Shown here piece by piece: positions 49,156-58,861 of a stretch of DNA of 64,000 nucleotides (its first letter is position 1; each line of letters begins with the position of its first letter). The notes under the pieces are model-generated. The model did not search any database. It was not told the DNA's origin and worked only from the letters and a program-made list of their open reading frames with translations. The stretch comes from Agrobacterium tumefaciens. Lineage in GTDB: Bacteria > Pseudomonadota > Alphaproteobacteria > Rhizobiales > Rhizobiaceae. The stretch covers positions 2,052,501-2,116,500 of the forward strand of contig NZ_CP072308.1 in the NCBI RefSeq assembly GCF_017726655.1, in the 5' to 3' direction. The translations under genes and the position numbers were made by a program.

Positions 49156-49680
49156 ATGCGTTTTTCCTTTCTCCCCATCGTCATCCTGATGATGCCAATC
49201 CTCGAAATTGCCGGCTTCATTGTCGTCGGCAAGGCTATCGGACTGTGGCTGACACTCGCGCTCGTTCTGTTCACATCCTTCCTCGGCCTGCTAATCCTTC
49301 GACTTGGCGGCATCGGGATGGTGAGAAATCTCCAGGATGCCGGTCGCACGGGCGCGCAGCCGGCGGATGAGCTGGTGAACGGCGCCATGCGTGTCGTTGC
49401 AGGCATCCTGCTATTTATTCCTGGCTTCATCACCGATATTCTTGGCCTGCTGCTTCTCTCGCCGGCCATTCGCCGTTTCATGTGGAAGGCTTTCGGGCCG
49501 CGCGTCGTTGTTGGGGGCTCCTTCCGCCAGTCGGGAAATTATTCGGGATATCAAACCAGCCCCGGCGCCCGCAGCGGTTCGAAAGTCGTTGATCTCGACG
49601 AAGAGGAATTTCACCGCGACGGCCCGAAGGACTCGCCTTGGTCAAGCCGACCCGATGATCGGGACCTCCCCAAACCCTGA
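49156..49680 (+). CDS. fxsA: FxsA family membrane protein
   Basis: A 174-residue inner-membrane protein. It has four hydrophobic segments in the first 110 residues and the family motif LVNGAMRVVAGILLFIPGFITDILGLLLLSPAIRR. The C-terminal part is hydrophilic and acidic, rich in Gly and Ser. E. coli FxsA limits exclusion of phage T7 by the F plasmid; its normal role is unknown. Placed between Tim44 and secB, near other export genes. Confidence 0.85.
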   Translation: MRFSFLPIVILMMPILEIAGFIVVGKAIGLWLTLALVLFTSFLGLLILRLGGIGMVRNLQDAGRTGAQPADELVNGAMRVVAGILLFIPGFITDILGLLLLSPAIRRFMWKAFGPRVVVGGSFRQSGNYSGYQTSPGARSGSKVVDLDEEEFHRDGPKDSPWSSRPDDRDLPKP

Positions 49681-49772
49681 CCCAGCTGGACCGCGCGCGA
49701 TCACGAAGGGTTGTAAGCCCGGGGTCGAAATGATAGACCGCCTTCCACGAAATCACGCCGCGAGGAACCGTA

Positions 49773-50255
49773 ATGACCGCTGAAAATGGCGCACAGGGCG
49801 CAGCTAGCCCATCTCTGAATATTCTTGCCCAGTACATCAAGGATCTGTCCTTCGAAAATCCGGGCGCTCCCCGTTCGCTGCAGGCACGAGAAAATGCGCC
49901 GTCGATCAATATCAATGTGAACGTCAACGCCAATCCGATCTCCGGTTCGGACTTCGACGTCGTGCTGACGCTGAACGCTGAAGCAAAGGATGGCGACAAG
50001 GTTCTCTTCGCTGCCGAGCTGGTTTATGGCGGCGTGTTCCGCATCTCCGGTTTCCCGCAGGAGCACATGCTGCCGGTTCTCTTCATCGAGTGCCCGCGCC
50101 TGCTCTTCCCCTTTGCCCGCCAGATCATTGCCGACGTCACCCGCAATGGCGGCTTCCCGCCGCTGATGATCGATCCGATCGATTTTGCGCAGATGTTTGC
50201 CCAGCGCGTTGCCGAAGAACAGGCCAAGGCTCAGATTCAGGCTGTTCCAAACTGA
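49773..50255 (+). CDS. secB: SecB export chaperone
   Basis: A 160-residue cytoplasmic tetrameric chaperone that keeps preproteins unfolded and delivers them to SecA. It shows [50 protein letters not shown] and [43 protein letters not shown] ribosome-binding site precedes ATG. Convergent with dnaQ. Confidence 0.96.
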   Translation: MTAENGAQGAASPSLNILAQYIKDLSFENPGAPRSLQARENAPSININVNVNANPISGSDFDVVLTLNAEAKDGDKVLFAAELVYGGVFRISGFPQEHMLPVLFIECPRLLFPFARQIIADVTRNGGFPPLMIDPIDFAQMFAQRVAEEQAKAQIQAVPN

Positions 50256-50285
50256 TCTGCAGCCAACGGCAAATTGCACGAAAAA

Positions 50286-50318
50286 CAAAACCCGGGTTCT
50301 TCGCCCGGGTTTTTGTTT
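50286..50318. terminator. Bidirectional terminator between secB and dnaQ
   Basis: CAAAACCCGGG pairs with CCCGGGTTTTTG (one extra T) around TTCTTCG, with A- and T-rich flanks on either side; the genes are convergent. Confidence 0.83.
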
Positions 50319-50349
50319 GGTCTTTGTTGGCGCTTCAGCCGAGCGATGA

Positions 50350-51048
50350 TCAATTCTGATATCGGTTCCAGATCGCCTTGTCGCCCATGCCAAGGACGAG
50401 TTTACCGTGGGCCGCAATGGTTTCCGCATCCAGCCTTGGCGGCAGAGGCCGTGGCCTCTGCATCGGCTCAAACGCGACGTCCTCTTCGATGACGATCGTT
50501 TGCTCTTTGGCAGATGAGCCAAAACCGAGTGCGGTCTGACGACCGCCGATCATCTCAATATAAACTTCGGCGAGCAGTTCGGAGTCGAGGAGCGCGCCGT
50601 GCTTTGTGCGGTGTGAATTGTCGATGCCATACCGCCGGCAAAGTGCATCCAGCGAATTCGGTCCCATCGGGTGCTTGCGGCGGGCAAGCGACAGGGTGTC
50701 GGTCACCAACTCAGGTGAAACGGGCTCAATGCCCAGCCGCGCGAATTCCGCATTGATGAAACCCATATCGAAGGTCGCGTTATGGGCGACCCAGCGCGCG
50801 CCCTCAAAGAAGTCACGTATCTGGTCAACAACCTCGGCGAATTTCGGTTTGTCTTTCAGGAACTCGTCAGTGATGCCATGAACCGCAAGCGCATCTGGAT
50901 GAACCTTGCGTTCTTCCGGATTGATATAGAGGTGCAGCGTACGCCCGGTCGGGAAGTGGTTGATCAGTTCAATCCCGCCAATTTCAATGACACGGTCCAG
51001 CTTGGATTCTAGCCCCGTGGTTTCCGTATCGAAAATGATCTCACGCAT
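50350..51048 (-). CDS. dnaQ: DNA polymerase III epsilon subunit (3'-5' proofreading exonuclease)
   Basis: Proofreading nuclease of the replicative polymerase core; 232 residues. It has the DnaQ exonuclease motifs Exo I FDTETTGLES, Exo II AHNATFDMGFINAE and Exo III-epsilon HGALLDSELLAEVY with His and Asp. The start overlaps the end of coaE by eight bases. The gene belongs to a minus-strand set dnaQ-coaE-aroE-maf-ppsR that runs away from the origin. Confidence 0.96.
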   Translation of the reverse strand: MREIIFDTETTGLESKLDRVIEIGGIELINHFPTGRTLHLYINPEERKVHPDALAVHGITDEFLKDKPKFAEVVDQIRDFFEGARWVAHNATFDMGFINAEFARLGIEPVSPELVTDTLSLARRKHPMGPNSLDALCRRYGIDNSHRTKHGALLDSELLAEVYIEMIGGRQTALGFGSSAKEQTIVIEEDVAFEPMQRPRPLPPRLDAETIAAHGKLVLGMGDKAIWNRYQN

Positions 51049-51649
51049 TCGTCTCTCCGCGGCGCGACTGAGCGGCCAATGTCTGCAATATCTCTCTTAC
51101 CTGATCCCGCGCATTTTCGACACCACTTCCCGATTCCACGATGAAATCGGCGCGTCGCCGCTTTTCCTCATCGGGCATCTGGCGGGCGAGGATCATTGCG
51201 AATTTCTCTTCCGTCATGCCCGGGCGGGATAACACCCGCTCCCGCTGTACTTCAGGCAAACAGCTTACCACCACGACTTTATCGACCCTATTTTCCGCAC
51301 CGGTTTCGAAGAGCAGTGGAATGTCGAGCAGCGCGAATTCTCGCCCTTCATTTTGTGCCGCGGCCAGAAAAGCTCGCTGCCTTTTTCGCACCAGCGGATG
51401 CACGATCTCCTCCAGCCTCTTAAAATTAGCCGGATTCTCTCGTAAGACTTCCCCGAGTTTCCCTCTGTCAACGACACCGGAAACAGTGGTTCCCGGAAAG
51501 GCCTCTTCGATCAGCGGGGCCGCTTCTTTACGGTAGAGCTCATGAACGACCGCATCGGAGTCAAGAACAGCCACACCCTCGGCAGCAAACAGGCGGGCGG
51601 TGGTGGTTTTTCCCATACCGATCGAGCCGGTGAGACCGATGACGATCAT
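51041..51649 (-). CDS. coaE: Dephospho-CoA kinase
   Basis: Last step of coenzyme A synthesis; 202 residues. P-loop GLTGSIGMGKTTTARLF, VLDSDAVVHELYR and the RQMPDEEKRRRADFIV region are visible. The start is the ATG at 51649; it shares its A with the aroE stop (TGATG), a typical restart arrangement. Confidence 0.95.
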   Translation of the reverse strand: MIVIGLTGSIGMGKTTTARLFAAEGVAVLDSDAVVHELYRKEAAPLIEEAFPGTTVSGVVDRGKLGEVLRENPANFKRLEEIVHPLVRKRQRAFLAAAQNEGREFALLDIPLLFETGAENRVDKVVVVSCLPEVQRERVLSRPGMTEEKFAMILARQMPDEEKRRRADFIVESGSGVENARDQVREILQTLAAQSRRGETNA

Positions 51650-52509
51650 CAATGTCTCTCCATATCCGCAATGATCAGCGATCGCAGTGTCTCATCAACC
51701 TCAGGCATTTGGCCGAACCACGTCTTGAAACCGGGCTTTGCCTGGTGCAGCAACATGCCCAGACCGTCGACCGTTGCGATCCCCTGCTCCTGCGCCATTT
51801 CCAGAATCGGCGTGACGAGCGGAACATAGACGATATCGGTGACCACCGCGCCAGCGGCGAGCGGCGAAAAATCAAGACGTGGGACCTCCGTTCCGTCCAT
51901 CCCCAAGGATGTCGTGTTTACAAACAGCCCTGCTCCTTGCATGACCTCGTGAAGCGCGGCCTGCGGGTGGGAGTGAACCCTCGGGCCGAAACGGTCGGCA
52001 AGTTCATGGGCTCTTTCGACAGTTCGGTTGAGGACGTGAATTTCAGCGATCCCCCGGTCACGCAGTGACTGGATAACCGCTCGGCTGGCACCACCGGCAC
52101 CAAGAACGACCGCGCGCTCCGTCTTGTCCCAGCCGGGATGACGTTCATCGAGATTGGCGACAAAACCGTAACCATCCGTATTGGTGGCACACAGCCTGCC
52201 CTCCTCCATCCAGACCGTGTTGGCAGCGCCGAGTTCCCGCGCCAGTTCATCTGGTCTGTCGGCGAGCTGGCAAACTGCTTCCTTATGCGGAATGGTGACG
52301 TTTCCACCGACCGGTGCGCCGGGTCCACCGTGCTTCAGGGACATGATGAAGTTTCCGAAGTCGGCTGGCGCGACTTCGACAGCCTTATAGGAGCCAGTAA
52401 TACCGAATGTTTTCAACCAGTGGGAATGGATGATAGGCGATCGGGAATGCTTAATCGGGTATCCGACGACGAAGGCATTTACGGTTAATGTTTCACGTGA
52501 ATCAACCAT
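51649..52509 (-). CDS. aroE: Shikimate 5-dehydrogenase
   Basis: NADPH-dependent reduction of 3-dehydroshikimate in the aromatic amino-acid pathway. The usual motifs are [27 protein letters not shown] with catalytic Lys, NTDGYGF, and the nucleotide-binding GAGGASRAV and NRT. The ATG at 52509 ([11 protein letters not shown]) gives 286 residues; GTG at 52518 is an alternative. The 5' end overlaps maf by eight bases and contains a parS site, so SRET at residues 4-7 is encoded by the ParB-binding sequence. Confidence 0.94.
   Translation of the reverse strand: MVDSRETLTVNAFVVGYPIKHSRSPIIHSHWLKTFGITGSYKAVEVAPADFGNFIMSLKHGGPGAPVGGNVTIPHKEAVCQLADRPDELARELGAANTVWMEEGRLCATNTDGYGFVANLDERHPGWDKTERAVVLGAGGASRAVIQSLRDRGIAEIHVLNRTVERAHELADRFGPRVHSHPQAALHEVMQGAGLFVNTTSLGMDGTEVPRLDFSPLAAGAVVTDIVYVPLVTPILEMAQEQGIATVDGLGMLLHQAKPGFKTWFGQMPEVDETLRSLIIADMERH
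52489..52504. other. parS site at the maf/aroE overlap
   Basis: TGTTTCACGTGAATCA matches 15 of 16 bases of the ParB-binding consensus. It overlaps the maf stop codon and codons 3-7 of aroE. It is about 1.4 kb from the presumed oriC. Confidence 0.82.
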
Positions 52510-53101
52510 CGATGACACCCAGATCGCGCAATTTTGTTAACACTGGTAAAAGCGGAAGGCCGAGGATCGTAAAGTAATCACCGTCGATTGAGGTGAATAG
52601 CTGGATTCCTTCTCCCTCCAGCTGGTATGCGCCCACGCTGCTCAAAGCGCGTTCACCCACCCGTTTCAGGTGTCGGGAGACAAATTCAGCGCTCAACTCG
52701 CGCACCTTCAACTCTGCGCTCGACACGGTCTCCCAGATCACTTCGCCATGCTGAACAAGAACGGCCGCGCTGTTAAGACGGTGAACCTGACCGGAGAGGG
52801 ATAGTAGGTGCGCTTCAGCTTCCTTCATGGTTGCTGGCTTGTGATAAACGCGAGCGCCAAGGGACATGGTCTGATCGCACCCAAGCACCAGAGCCTGCGG
52901 ATGAAGCGTACTTACGGACAGCGCCTTGGCCCTAGCAAGTTCAAGGGCTACCGTCTCAGGTCTCGCGCCCTCTCGCTCCAGCTTCTCATCCAAGGCGCGT
53001 TCATCAATATTCGCGGGGATCGCTGAAAATATCAGTCCGGCATTTCGCATCAACATCTGGCGCGATGCGCTGGATGAGGCGAGGATCAACTCTTGTGGCA
53101 T
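52502..53101 (-). CDS. Maf-like nucleotide pyrophosphatase
   Basis: A 199-residue protein of the Maf/YceF family, which hydrolyses nucleoside triphosphates, including modified ones, to monophosphates. The signature [18 protein letters not shown] is at the N-terminus, followed by LGCDQTM and [14 protein letters not shown]. The start [15 protein letters not shown] fits the family; longer frames add unrelated residues. The gene sits in the conserved alphaproteobacterial origin neighbourhood. Confidence 0.93.
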   Translation of the reverse strand: MPQELILASSSASRQMLMRNAGLIFSAIPANIDERALDEKLEREGARPETVALELARAKALSVSTLHPQALVLGCDQTMSLGARVYHKPATMKEAEAHLLSLSGQVHRLNSAAVLVQHGEVIWETVSSAELKVRELSAEFVSRHLKRVGERALSSVGAYQLEGEGIQLFTSIDGDYFTILGLPLLPVLTKLRDLGVIDG

Positions 53102-53130
53102 GACTTCCGCTCCCGATGATGGGATTCGGA

Positions 53131-53952
53131 TTATCGCGTCCTTGGGCGAAGGGCAAGGATTGCGGCCGCCGTTTCCTCTATCGAACGGCGCGTGACATCG
53201 ATGAGCGGCCAATTGTTGCGTGCGCACAGCGCGCGTGCGTATTTGAGTTCTTCCATGATCGTGGCGCGATCGGTGTAGCGACCGCTGTCGAACCCGCCAG
53301 TTGTCCCCAGCTCCCGATTTCCACGCACCTGAGAAATGCGGTCCGACGTCGCTACTAGACCCACGATCAACGGTCGGGTGGCGGCATAAAGACTTTCTGG
53401 CAATGGCACATCGGGTACGACGGGAATGTTGGCCGTCTTTATACCCCTGTTGGCGAGATAGATACTCGTTGGCGTCTTCGACGTGCGGCTGATGCCGATA
53501 ATGATGACATCGGCTTCATCGTAATTTTCCGGCATCTGTCCGTCATCATGGTCCATCGCGAAATTGAGCGCTTCGATACGGGCAAAATAATCGGCGTTCA
53601 GCGCATGCTGTGCGCCCACCCGGCGCCTGGATGGTGCCCCAAGATAACTCTGGAAGATGCCGATAATGGGTTCCAGTACGTTGACGCAGGGCACGCCGAT
53701 CGCATGGCAACGCAAATCCAGAAACTCCGCCAGTTGCTGATCAACAATGGTGTAGAGAACGATGCCGGGTTCTTTGTCGATCAGATCGACCACCTGCGCG
53801 AGCTGTTTCTGATTGCGGATCATCGGGTAGACATGTTCCACCGGCATGGAAGCATGGAACTGGGCGGATACGGCGCGACCCGCCGACATCAGAGTCTCTC
53901 CTGTTGAGTCCGAAATCAAGTGCAGATGGAAGAAGCTTTTTTTGTTCTCCAC
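53131..53952 (-). CDS. PEP synthase regulatory protein (DUF299/PpsR-type kinase-phosphorylase)
   Basis: A bifunctional serine/threonine kinase and phosphorylase of 273 residues in the DUF299 family, which controls PEP synthase or pyruvate phosphate dikinase by ADP-dependent phosphorylation. It has the kinase P-loop [18 protein letters not shown] and N-terminal [13 protein letters not shown]. The start is GTG at 53952, preceded on its strand by GGGAG; the open frame extends much further upstream, but family length and the ribosome-binding site support this start. It is the last minus-strand gene before the presumed oriC. Confidence 0.9.
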   Translation of the reverse strand: MENKKSFFHLHLISDSTGETLMSAGRAVSAQFHASMPVEHVYPMIRNQKQLAQVVDLIDKEPGIVLYTIVDQQLAEFLDLRCHAIGVPCVNVLEPIIGIFQSYLGAPSRRRVGAQHALNADYFARIEALNFAMDHDDGQMPENYDEADVIIIGISRTSKTPTSIYLANRGIKTANIPVVPDVPLPESLYAATRPLIVGLVATSDRISQVRGNRELGTTGGFDSGRYTDRATIMEELKYARALCARNNWPLIDVTRRSIEETAAAILALRPRTR

Positions 53953-54359
53953 GCTGTTTTTCTCCCGCTGTTGATAAACCGGGACAAATCCCTGAATCGT
54001 CCTGCGGGCCGAACCGCGACGTGAATAAGGTGGTGTTTTTCCACAATCCGCAAGTGGCTGCAATCGTTCTTGCCAAGCCTGTGAATTGTTGGAAGAACCG
54101 AAAACTGTCGGAAATTTTCCACAGGTCATTCACAGGTAGCGTCGGCAAGTGGATTTGATCAACTAACTGAAAATATTATGTTAAATCGCTTTTCACCATT
54201 AGGCCTGAAAGCGTGGCCGGATGTTCCTTGCACTTCTCTCATCAAATGGCGTCCTGCGGCATTTCAGCTGGAACGATATTAATCCTTGCTACTCACAGAC
54301 TCTAAGAAATAGAAAATCTTTTAAATCTCTTTGATTTTATTTTTTGGAAGCTTGGTGCC
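53953..54359. other. Predicted chromosomal replication origin oriC
   Basis: 407 bases lie between divergent ppsR and hemE with no supported gene. On both strands are five sequences with one mismatch from the DnaA box TTATNCACA: 53969-53977 (TGTTGATAA), 54020-54028 (CGTGAATAA), 54037-54045 and 54115-54123 (both TTTTCCACA), and 54126-54134 (TCATTCACA). A run at 54301-54350 is about four-fifths A+T, a possible unwinding element. Genes on either side run outward. The hemE-flanked location is where alphaproteobacterial origins map, including Caulobacter and Sinorhizobium. Exact borders are inferred. Confidence 0.82.
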
Positions 54360-55394
54360 ATGAGTGAACGTAAGGTAATGACGGTGTTGAACGGTGAGAC
54401 GGTCACGCCGCCACCTATATGGCTGATGCGCCAGGCTGGGCGGTATCTCCCGGAGTATCGTGAAACGCGCAAGACAGCGGGAAGTTTCCTCGACCTCTGT
54501 TATAACCCTGAACTGGCGACGGAAGTCACTCTTCAGCCGATACGCCGGTTCGGGTTGGATGCAGCCATTCTCTTCTCCGATATTCTTGTCATCCCCGACG
54601 CGCTGCATCGCAACGTTTCCTTCACTGAAGGCAGAGGGCCAGCGATGGACCCGATCGATGTCACCGGGATAGCCAGTCTCGATGCATCTGGCGTCATGAC
54701 GCATCTGTCACCTGTCTTCGAAACGGTTTCACGATTACGCAACAGCTTGCCGGATGAAACCACTCTTCTCGGCTTCTGTGGCGCTCCCTGGACGGTCGCG
54801 ACCTATATGATTGCTGGCCATGGCACGCCGGATCAGGCACCGGCGCGGCTCTTCGGTTATCAGGAGCGTGCCGCGATGGAAAAGCTGCTGTCGTTTCTGG
54901 CTGAGGTGTCTGCCGACTATCTCGTGGCGCAGATCGATGCGGGCGCTGATGCCGTGCAGATTTTCGATTCCTGGGCGGGCGTTCTCGGCGAAAAGGAATT
55001 TGAGGACTACGCGGTGAAGCCGGTTGCCCGGATTATCGCGTCCGTGCGTGCCCGCCGACCTAATGCGCGGATCATCGCTTTCGCCAAGGGCGCCGGTTAC
55101 CTGCTGAAGGACTATCGCTCCAAGACAGGCGCTGATGCAATTGGGCTCGATTGGTCGGTTCCATTAAGCTTTGCAGCCGAGTTGCAGAAGGAAGGTCCTG
55201 TCCAGGGCAATCTGGACCCGATGCTGATGGTGGCGGGCGGAAAGGCTTTGCAGGATGGTATTGACGCCGTGCTGCAGGCACTGGGACAGGGCCCGCTGAT
55301 TTTCAATCTCGGCCATGGCATTACGCCGCAGGCGGACCCGGAAAACGTGACGCGGCTGGTGCAGCGGGTGCGTGGCATTGGAGCTTCGGCATGA
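54360..55394 (+). CDS. hemE: Uroporphyrinogen decarboxylase
   Basis: Decarboxylates uroporphyrinogen III to coproporphyrinogen III in haem synthesis; 344 residues. The family signature [19 protein letters not shown] is near the N-terminus, and [20 protein letters not shown] and [10 protein letters not shown] follow. The ATG has GGAAG eight bases upstream. The gene borders the origin, a feature conserved from Caulobacter to rhizobia. Confidence 0.97.
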   Translation: MSERKVMTVLNGETVTPPPIWLMRQAGRYLPEYRETRKTAGSFLDLCYNPELATEVTLQPIRRFGLDAAILFSDILVIPDALHRNVSFTEGRGPAMDPIDVTGIASLDASGVMTHLSPVFETVSRLRNSLPDETTLLGFCGAPWTVATYMIAGHGTPDQAPARLFGYQERAAMEKLLSFLAEVSADYLVAQIDAGADAVQIFDSWAGVLGEKEFEDYAVKPVARIIASVRARRPNARIIAFAKGAGYLLKDYRSKTGADAIGLDWSVPLSFAAELQKEGPVQGNLDPMLMVAGGKALQDGIDAVLQALGQGPLIFNLGHGITPQADPENVTRLVQRVRGIGASA

Positions 55395-55936
55395 GCGCCG
55401 AAAAACAGACATCCACCCTTTCTGGAAAAAGGGCGGCCTTGCGTGCCGGCATCGCGCTTGGCGTCTTCCTGGCGTTCATAGCGTTGTTATTATACGCAGA
55501 TCCGGCCGATCTTTATCTCTGGATCAAGGCGCTTCACATCATCGCCGTGATTTCTTGGATGGCAGCGATTTTTTATCTGCCGCGGCTTTTCATTTATCAC
55601 ACGGATGCGCCCGCGGGTTCGCAACAGTCCGAAACCTTCAAGGTGATGGAGCAGCGGCTGATCAGGGTCATCATGAACCCTGCGATGATGATATCCTGGG
55701 TTCTCGGTCTCTACCTCGCGTGGTCGGTCTACGGATTTTCCGGTGGCTGGCTGCATGCCAAGATCGGATTGGTCGTTCTATTGACCGGGACGCATGTGTA
55801 TTTCACGCGGAGTGCAAAACGGTTTGCGCGGGATGAAAACACGAGACCTGCCCGTCACTGGCGGTTGATGAATGAAGTTCCGACCCTGCTGATGATCCTG
55901 ATTGTCATACTTGTGGTTGTGAAACCTTTTGGTTAG
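55391..55936 (+). CDS. hemJ: Protoporphyrinogen oxidase HemJ
   Basis: Membrane-bound oxidase for the penultimate step of haem synthesis; 181 residues with four or five membrane helices. His-containing motif [24 protein letters not shown] is typical for HemJ. It overlaps hemE by four bases (ATGA). No other protoporphyrinogen oxidase is seen in this window. Confidence 0.92.
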   Translation: MSAEKQTSTLSGKRAALRAGIALGVFLAFIALLLYADPADLYLWIKALHIIAVISWMAAIFYLPRLFIYHTDAPAGSQQSETFKVMEQRLIRVIMNPAMMISWVLGLYLAWSVYGFSGGWLHAKIGLVVLLTGTHVYFTRSAKRFARDENTRPARHWRLMNEVPTLLMILIVILVVVKPFG

Positions 55937-56122
55937 GCCGGTCAGACGATAAATTTCGCGGAATTCGTGCTTTCCTCTTGCGGGGAACGTGTTCAATCGC
56001 TATTTTCAGCCCACTCATCTTCGTGGCATGTGAATTATTCAGTCATCTGCGGTCTTTCCCACAGCATCTGATTCGCGAACACGCCCTCCCCCGACATTAC
56101 ATTATCAAACGGTCTTCTCTTC

Positions 56123-57388
56123 ATGGCTGAAATGAAGCTTCAGGAACTTAAGAGCAAATCGCCTACCGACTTGCTGACTTTTGCTGAATCCCTGGAAGTT
56201 GAAAATGCGAGCACTATGCGTAAGCAGGAGCTCATGTTCGCAATCCTCAAAGTTCTCGCGAGCCAGGACATAGAAATCATCGGCGAAGGCGTCGTTGAAG
56301 TTCTGCAGGACGGATTTGGCTTCCTGCGTTCCGCGAATGCAAACTATCTTCCTGGCCCGGACGATATTTATATCTCGCCCTCGCAGATTCGCCGCTTTTC
56401 GCTGAAAACCGGTGATACAGTCGAAGGGCCGATCCGTGGCCCGAAGGAAGGCGAGCGCTACTTCGCGCTTCTGAAGGTCAACACGATCAATTTCGATGAC
56501 CCGGAAAAGATTCGCCACAAGGTTCACTTCGATAATCTGACACCGCTTTACCCTAATGAGCGCTTCAAGATGGAACTCGATGTTCCGACCTCGAAGGATC
56601 TGTCATCGCGTGTCATCGATCTCGTTGCGCCGCTCGGCAAGGGCCAGCGCGGACTGATCGTGGCGCCGCCGCGCACCGGTAAGACGGTCCTGCTGCAAAA
56701 CATCGCCCATTCGATCACTGCAAATCATCCTGAATGTTATCTGATCGTTCTCCTGATCGATGAGCGCCCGGAAGAAGTGACCGACATGCAGCGCTCGGTA
56801 AAGGGTGAGGTTGTGTCCTCCACCTTTGACGAACCGGCAGTTCGGCACGTGCAGGTCGCTGAAATGGTCATCGAAAAGGCAAAGCGCCTGGTCGAACATG
56901 GCCGTGACGTGGTCATCCTGCTGGATTCCATCACGCGCCTTGGCCGCGCCTACAACACCGTCGTTCCCTCCTCTGGTAAGGTTCTGACCGGCGGTGTCGA
57001 CGCCAACGCGCTGCAGCGTCCCAAGCGCTTCTTCGGTGCCGCGCGTAATATCGAAGAAGGTGGCTCGCTGACGATTATTGCGACGGCGCTGATCGATACC
57101 GGCAGCCGTATGGACGAAGTCATCTTCGAGGAATTCAAGGGAACGGGTAACTCGGAAATCGTGCTCGACCGCAAGGTCGCCGACAAACGTATCTTCCCAG
57201 CGCTGGATATCCTGAAGTCCGGTACGCGTAAGGAAGACCTTCTTGTGCCGCGGCAGGATCTTCAAAAGATTTTCGTTCTGCGTCGTATTCTTGCGCCGAT
57301 GGGCACGATGGATGCCATCGAGTTCCTGATCGACAAGCTGAAGCAAACCAAGAACAATTCCGATTTCTTCGAGTCAATGAACACCTGA
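56123..57388 (+). CDS. rho: Transcription termination factor Rho
   Basis: Hexameric RNA-dependent ATPase that terminates transcription; 421 residues. It has an N-terminal OB-fold RNA-binding domain ([26 protein letters not shown]), Walker [19 protein letters not shown], Walker [17 protein letters not shown] and the R-loop region. A 186-base leader precedes it, in which I see no gene. It ends before a terminator. Confidence 0.97.
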   Translation: MAEMKLQELKSKSPTDLLTFAESLEVENASTMRKQELMFAILKVLASQDIEIIGEGVVEVLQDGFGFLRSANANYLPGPDDIYISPSQIRRFSLKTGDTVEGPIRGPKEGERYFALLKVNTINFDDPEKIRHKVHFDNLTPLYPNERFKMELDVPTSKDLSSRVIDLVAPLGKGQRGLIVAPPRTGKTVLLQNIAHSITANHPECYLIVLLIDERPEEVTDMQRSVKGEVVSSTFDEPAVRHVQVAEMVIEKAKRLVEHGRDVVILLDSITRLGRAYNTVVPSSGKVLTGGVDANALQRPKRFFGAARNIEEGGSLTIIATALIDTGSRMDEVIFEEFKGTGNSEIVLDRKVADKRIFPALDILKSGTRKEDLLVPRQDLQKIFVLRRILAPMGTMDAIEFLIDKLKQTKNNSDFFESMNT

Positions 57389-57424
57389 TCCGGAGTTTAG
57401 CCGGATTCGCCATGTCAGTTCTGA

Positions 57425-57464
57425 AAGCCGCATTCGTTCATTCGGATGCGGCTTGACTGTTTTA
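57425..57464 (+). terminator. Intrinsic terminator downstream of rho
   Basis: AAGCCGCATTCG (57425-57436) pairs with CGGATGCGGCTT (57443-57454), with one G-U pair; GACTGTTTT follows. Confidence 0.72.
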
Positions 57465-57477
57465 GACCGAGGTGATG

Positions 57478-58803
57478 ATGCCCGCTTCTGCCGATACGAT
57501 CTATGCTCTTTCAAGCGGCGCATTGCCGTCGGGTGTTGCTGTCCTTCGCCTCAGCGGGCCAAGGGCATTTGATGCGTTGGCAATTCTGATTCACGGAGAG
57601 TTGCCACCGCCGCGGAAGGCTGCGCTCCGTTCGATTCGGGATCGAAATGGTGGGGTCATCGATCAGGCTCTGGTAATCACGTTCCCCGCACCCAACTCGT
57701 TTACGGGCGAAGACTGCGTCGAGATCCATAGTCACGGCAGCCGTGCGGTCATTGCAGCCATTTCGAACGAGCTAGGCCGCCTCGATGCTCTGCGCCCTGC
57801 CGACGCTGGCGAGTTTTCACGTCGCGCGTTTGAAAATGGGAAGATGGATCTACTGGAAGTCGAAGGTCTGGCTGACCTCCTCCAGGCCGAAACGGAAATG
57901 CAGCGGCGGCTGGCCGTGGAGCAAAGCACCGGTCGATTGTCGGCGCTCTATGACGGTTGGGCCGAGCGCCTGACCCGCGCTCGCGCTTTTATTGAAGCAG
58001 AACTCGATTTTGCCGATGAAGAAGATGTTCCCGATTCTGTAGCGTCGCAGGTGTGGGACTCGGTGGCTGCACTAAAGGACGAGATTCAGAGGCATTTGAC
58101 GGCCGGTAACACAGGCGAGATTATCCGAGACGGTTTTAAGGTTGCCCTTGTCGGTGAGCCGAATGCCGGAAAATCGACGCTTCTGAACGCGCTCAGTGGG
58201 CGCGACATTGCCATTGTCACGGATATTGCTGGCACAACTCGCGACGTGTTGACTGTCGATATCAATCTCGATGGCTACCTCGTCCGCTTATTCGATACGG
58301 CCGGAATTCGCGAAACCCAGGATGTTGTCGAGCAGGAAGGGGTGCGGCGCGCTATTTTCACGGCGGAAACCGCCGATCTTATCCTGATCCTTTCGGACAA
58401 CGATTCGCCTCCGAAACACCTCTTCAACGTCCCTCATGAGCAAACCTTGCTTTTAAGAACGAAGACCGCCCTCCGCTCAGGGAATCATTGTGGAACGTTC
58501 GATCTCTTTGTGTCTGCAATGGAAGGGATCGGACTGGATGAATTGCGTGGGAGGCTGCGCGCGGAGATCGAAAATAGGCTTGGCGCTGGCCAGACGCTGA
58601 TTCCCACCCGAGCACGCCACAAAAAACGACTTGAAGAGACGCTCATTTATGTTAGTGATGCGCTCGATTCCGAAGGTTCAGATCTTGCGATAAGGTCTGA
58701 ATTTCTAAGGCTTGCCGCCACCTCCCTTGGCCGGATTACAGGCCGTGTCGACGTTGAAGATTTGCTTGGCGTTATTTTCTCGGAATTCTGCATAGGAAAA
58801 TGA
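57478..58803 (+). CDS. mnmE: tRNA modification GTPase MnmE
   Basis: Works with MnmG to install the 5-carboxymethylaminomethyl group on U34 of some tRNAs. About 441 residues. N-terminal tetrahydrofolate-binding domain, GTPase G1 [17 protein letters not shown]2/G3 TDIAGTTRD and DTAGIRE, and the C-terminal CIGK that carries the catalytic Cys. Three starts cluster (GTG 57472, ATG 57475 and ATG 57478); the last fits best to GAGGTG. Its stop codon is inside a parS site. Confidence 0.95.
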   Translation: MPASADTIYALSSGALPSGVAVLRLSGPRAFDALAILIHGELPPPRKAALRSIRDRNGGVIDQALVITFPAPNSFTGEDCVEIHSHGSRAVIAAISNELGRLDALRPADAGEFSRRAFENGKMDLLEVEGLADLLQAETEMQRRLAVEQSTGRLSALYDGWAERLTRARAFIEAELDFADEEDVPDSVASQVWDSVAALKDEIQRHLTAGNTGEIIRDGFKVALVGEPNAGKSTLLNALSGRDIAIVTDIAGTTRDVLTVDINLDGYLVRLFDTAGIRETQDVVEQEGVRRAIFTAETADLILILSDNDSPPKHLFNVPHEQTLLLRTKTALRSGNHCGTFDLFVSAMEGIGLDELRGRLRAEIENRLGAGQTLIPTRARHKKRLEETLIYVSDALDSEGSDLAIRSEFLRLAATSLGRITGRVDVEDLLGVIFSEFCIGK

Positions 58804-58816
58804 TTCACGTGAAACA
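58801..58816. other. parS site at the mnmE stop codon
   Basis: TGATTCACGTGAAACA matches 15 of 16 bases of the ParB-binding consensus; its first three bases are the mnmE stop codon. It lies in the 58-base gap before mnmG. Confidence 0.85.
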
Positions 58817-58861
58817 TTGTACCTCATGGTCGGTGAACACGGCAGAGCAGGACGTAAGAAC

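Noticed and set aside
53953-54129. Extended N-terminus for the PEP synthase regulator, about 59 extra residues
   Set aside because: The extension has no family match, overlaps DnaA-box-like sequences, and the GTG at 53952 has a good ribosome-binding site and gives the usual 273 residues.
53953-54359. CtrA binding sites (TTAA-N7-TTAA) in the origin
   Set aside because: Only half-sites were found; no full match to the consensus.
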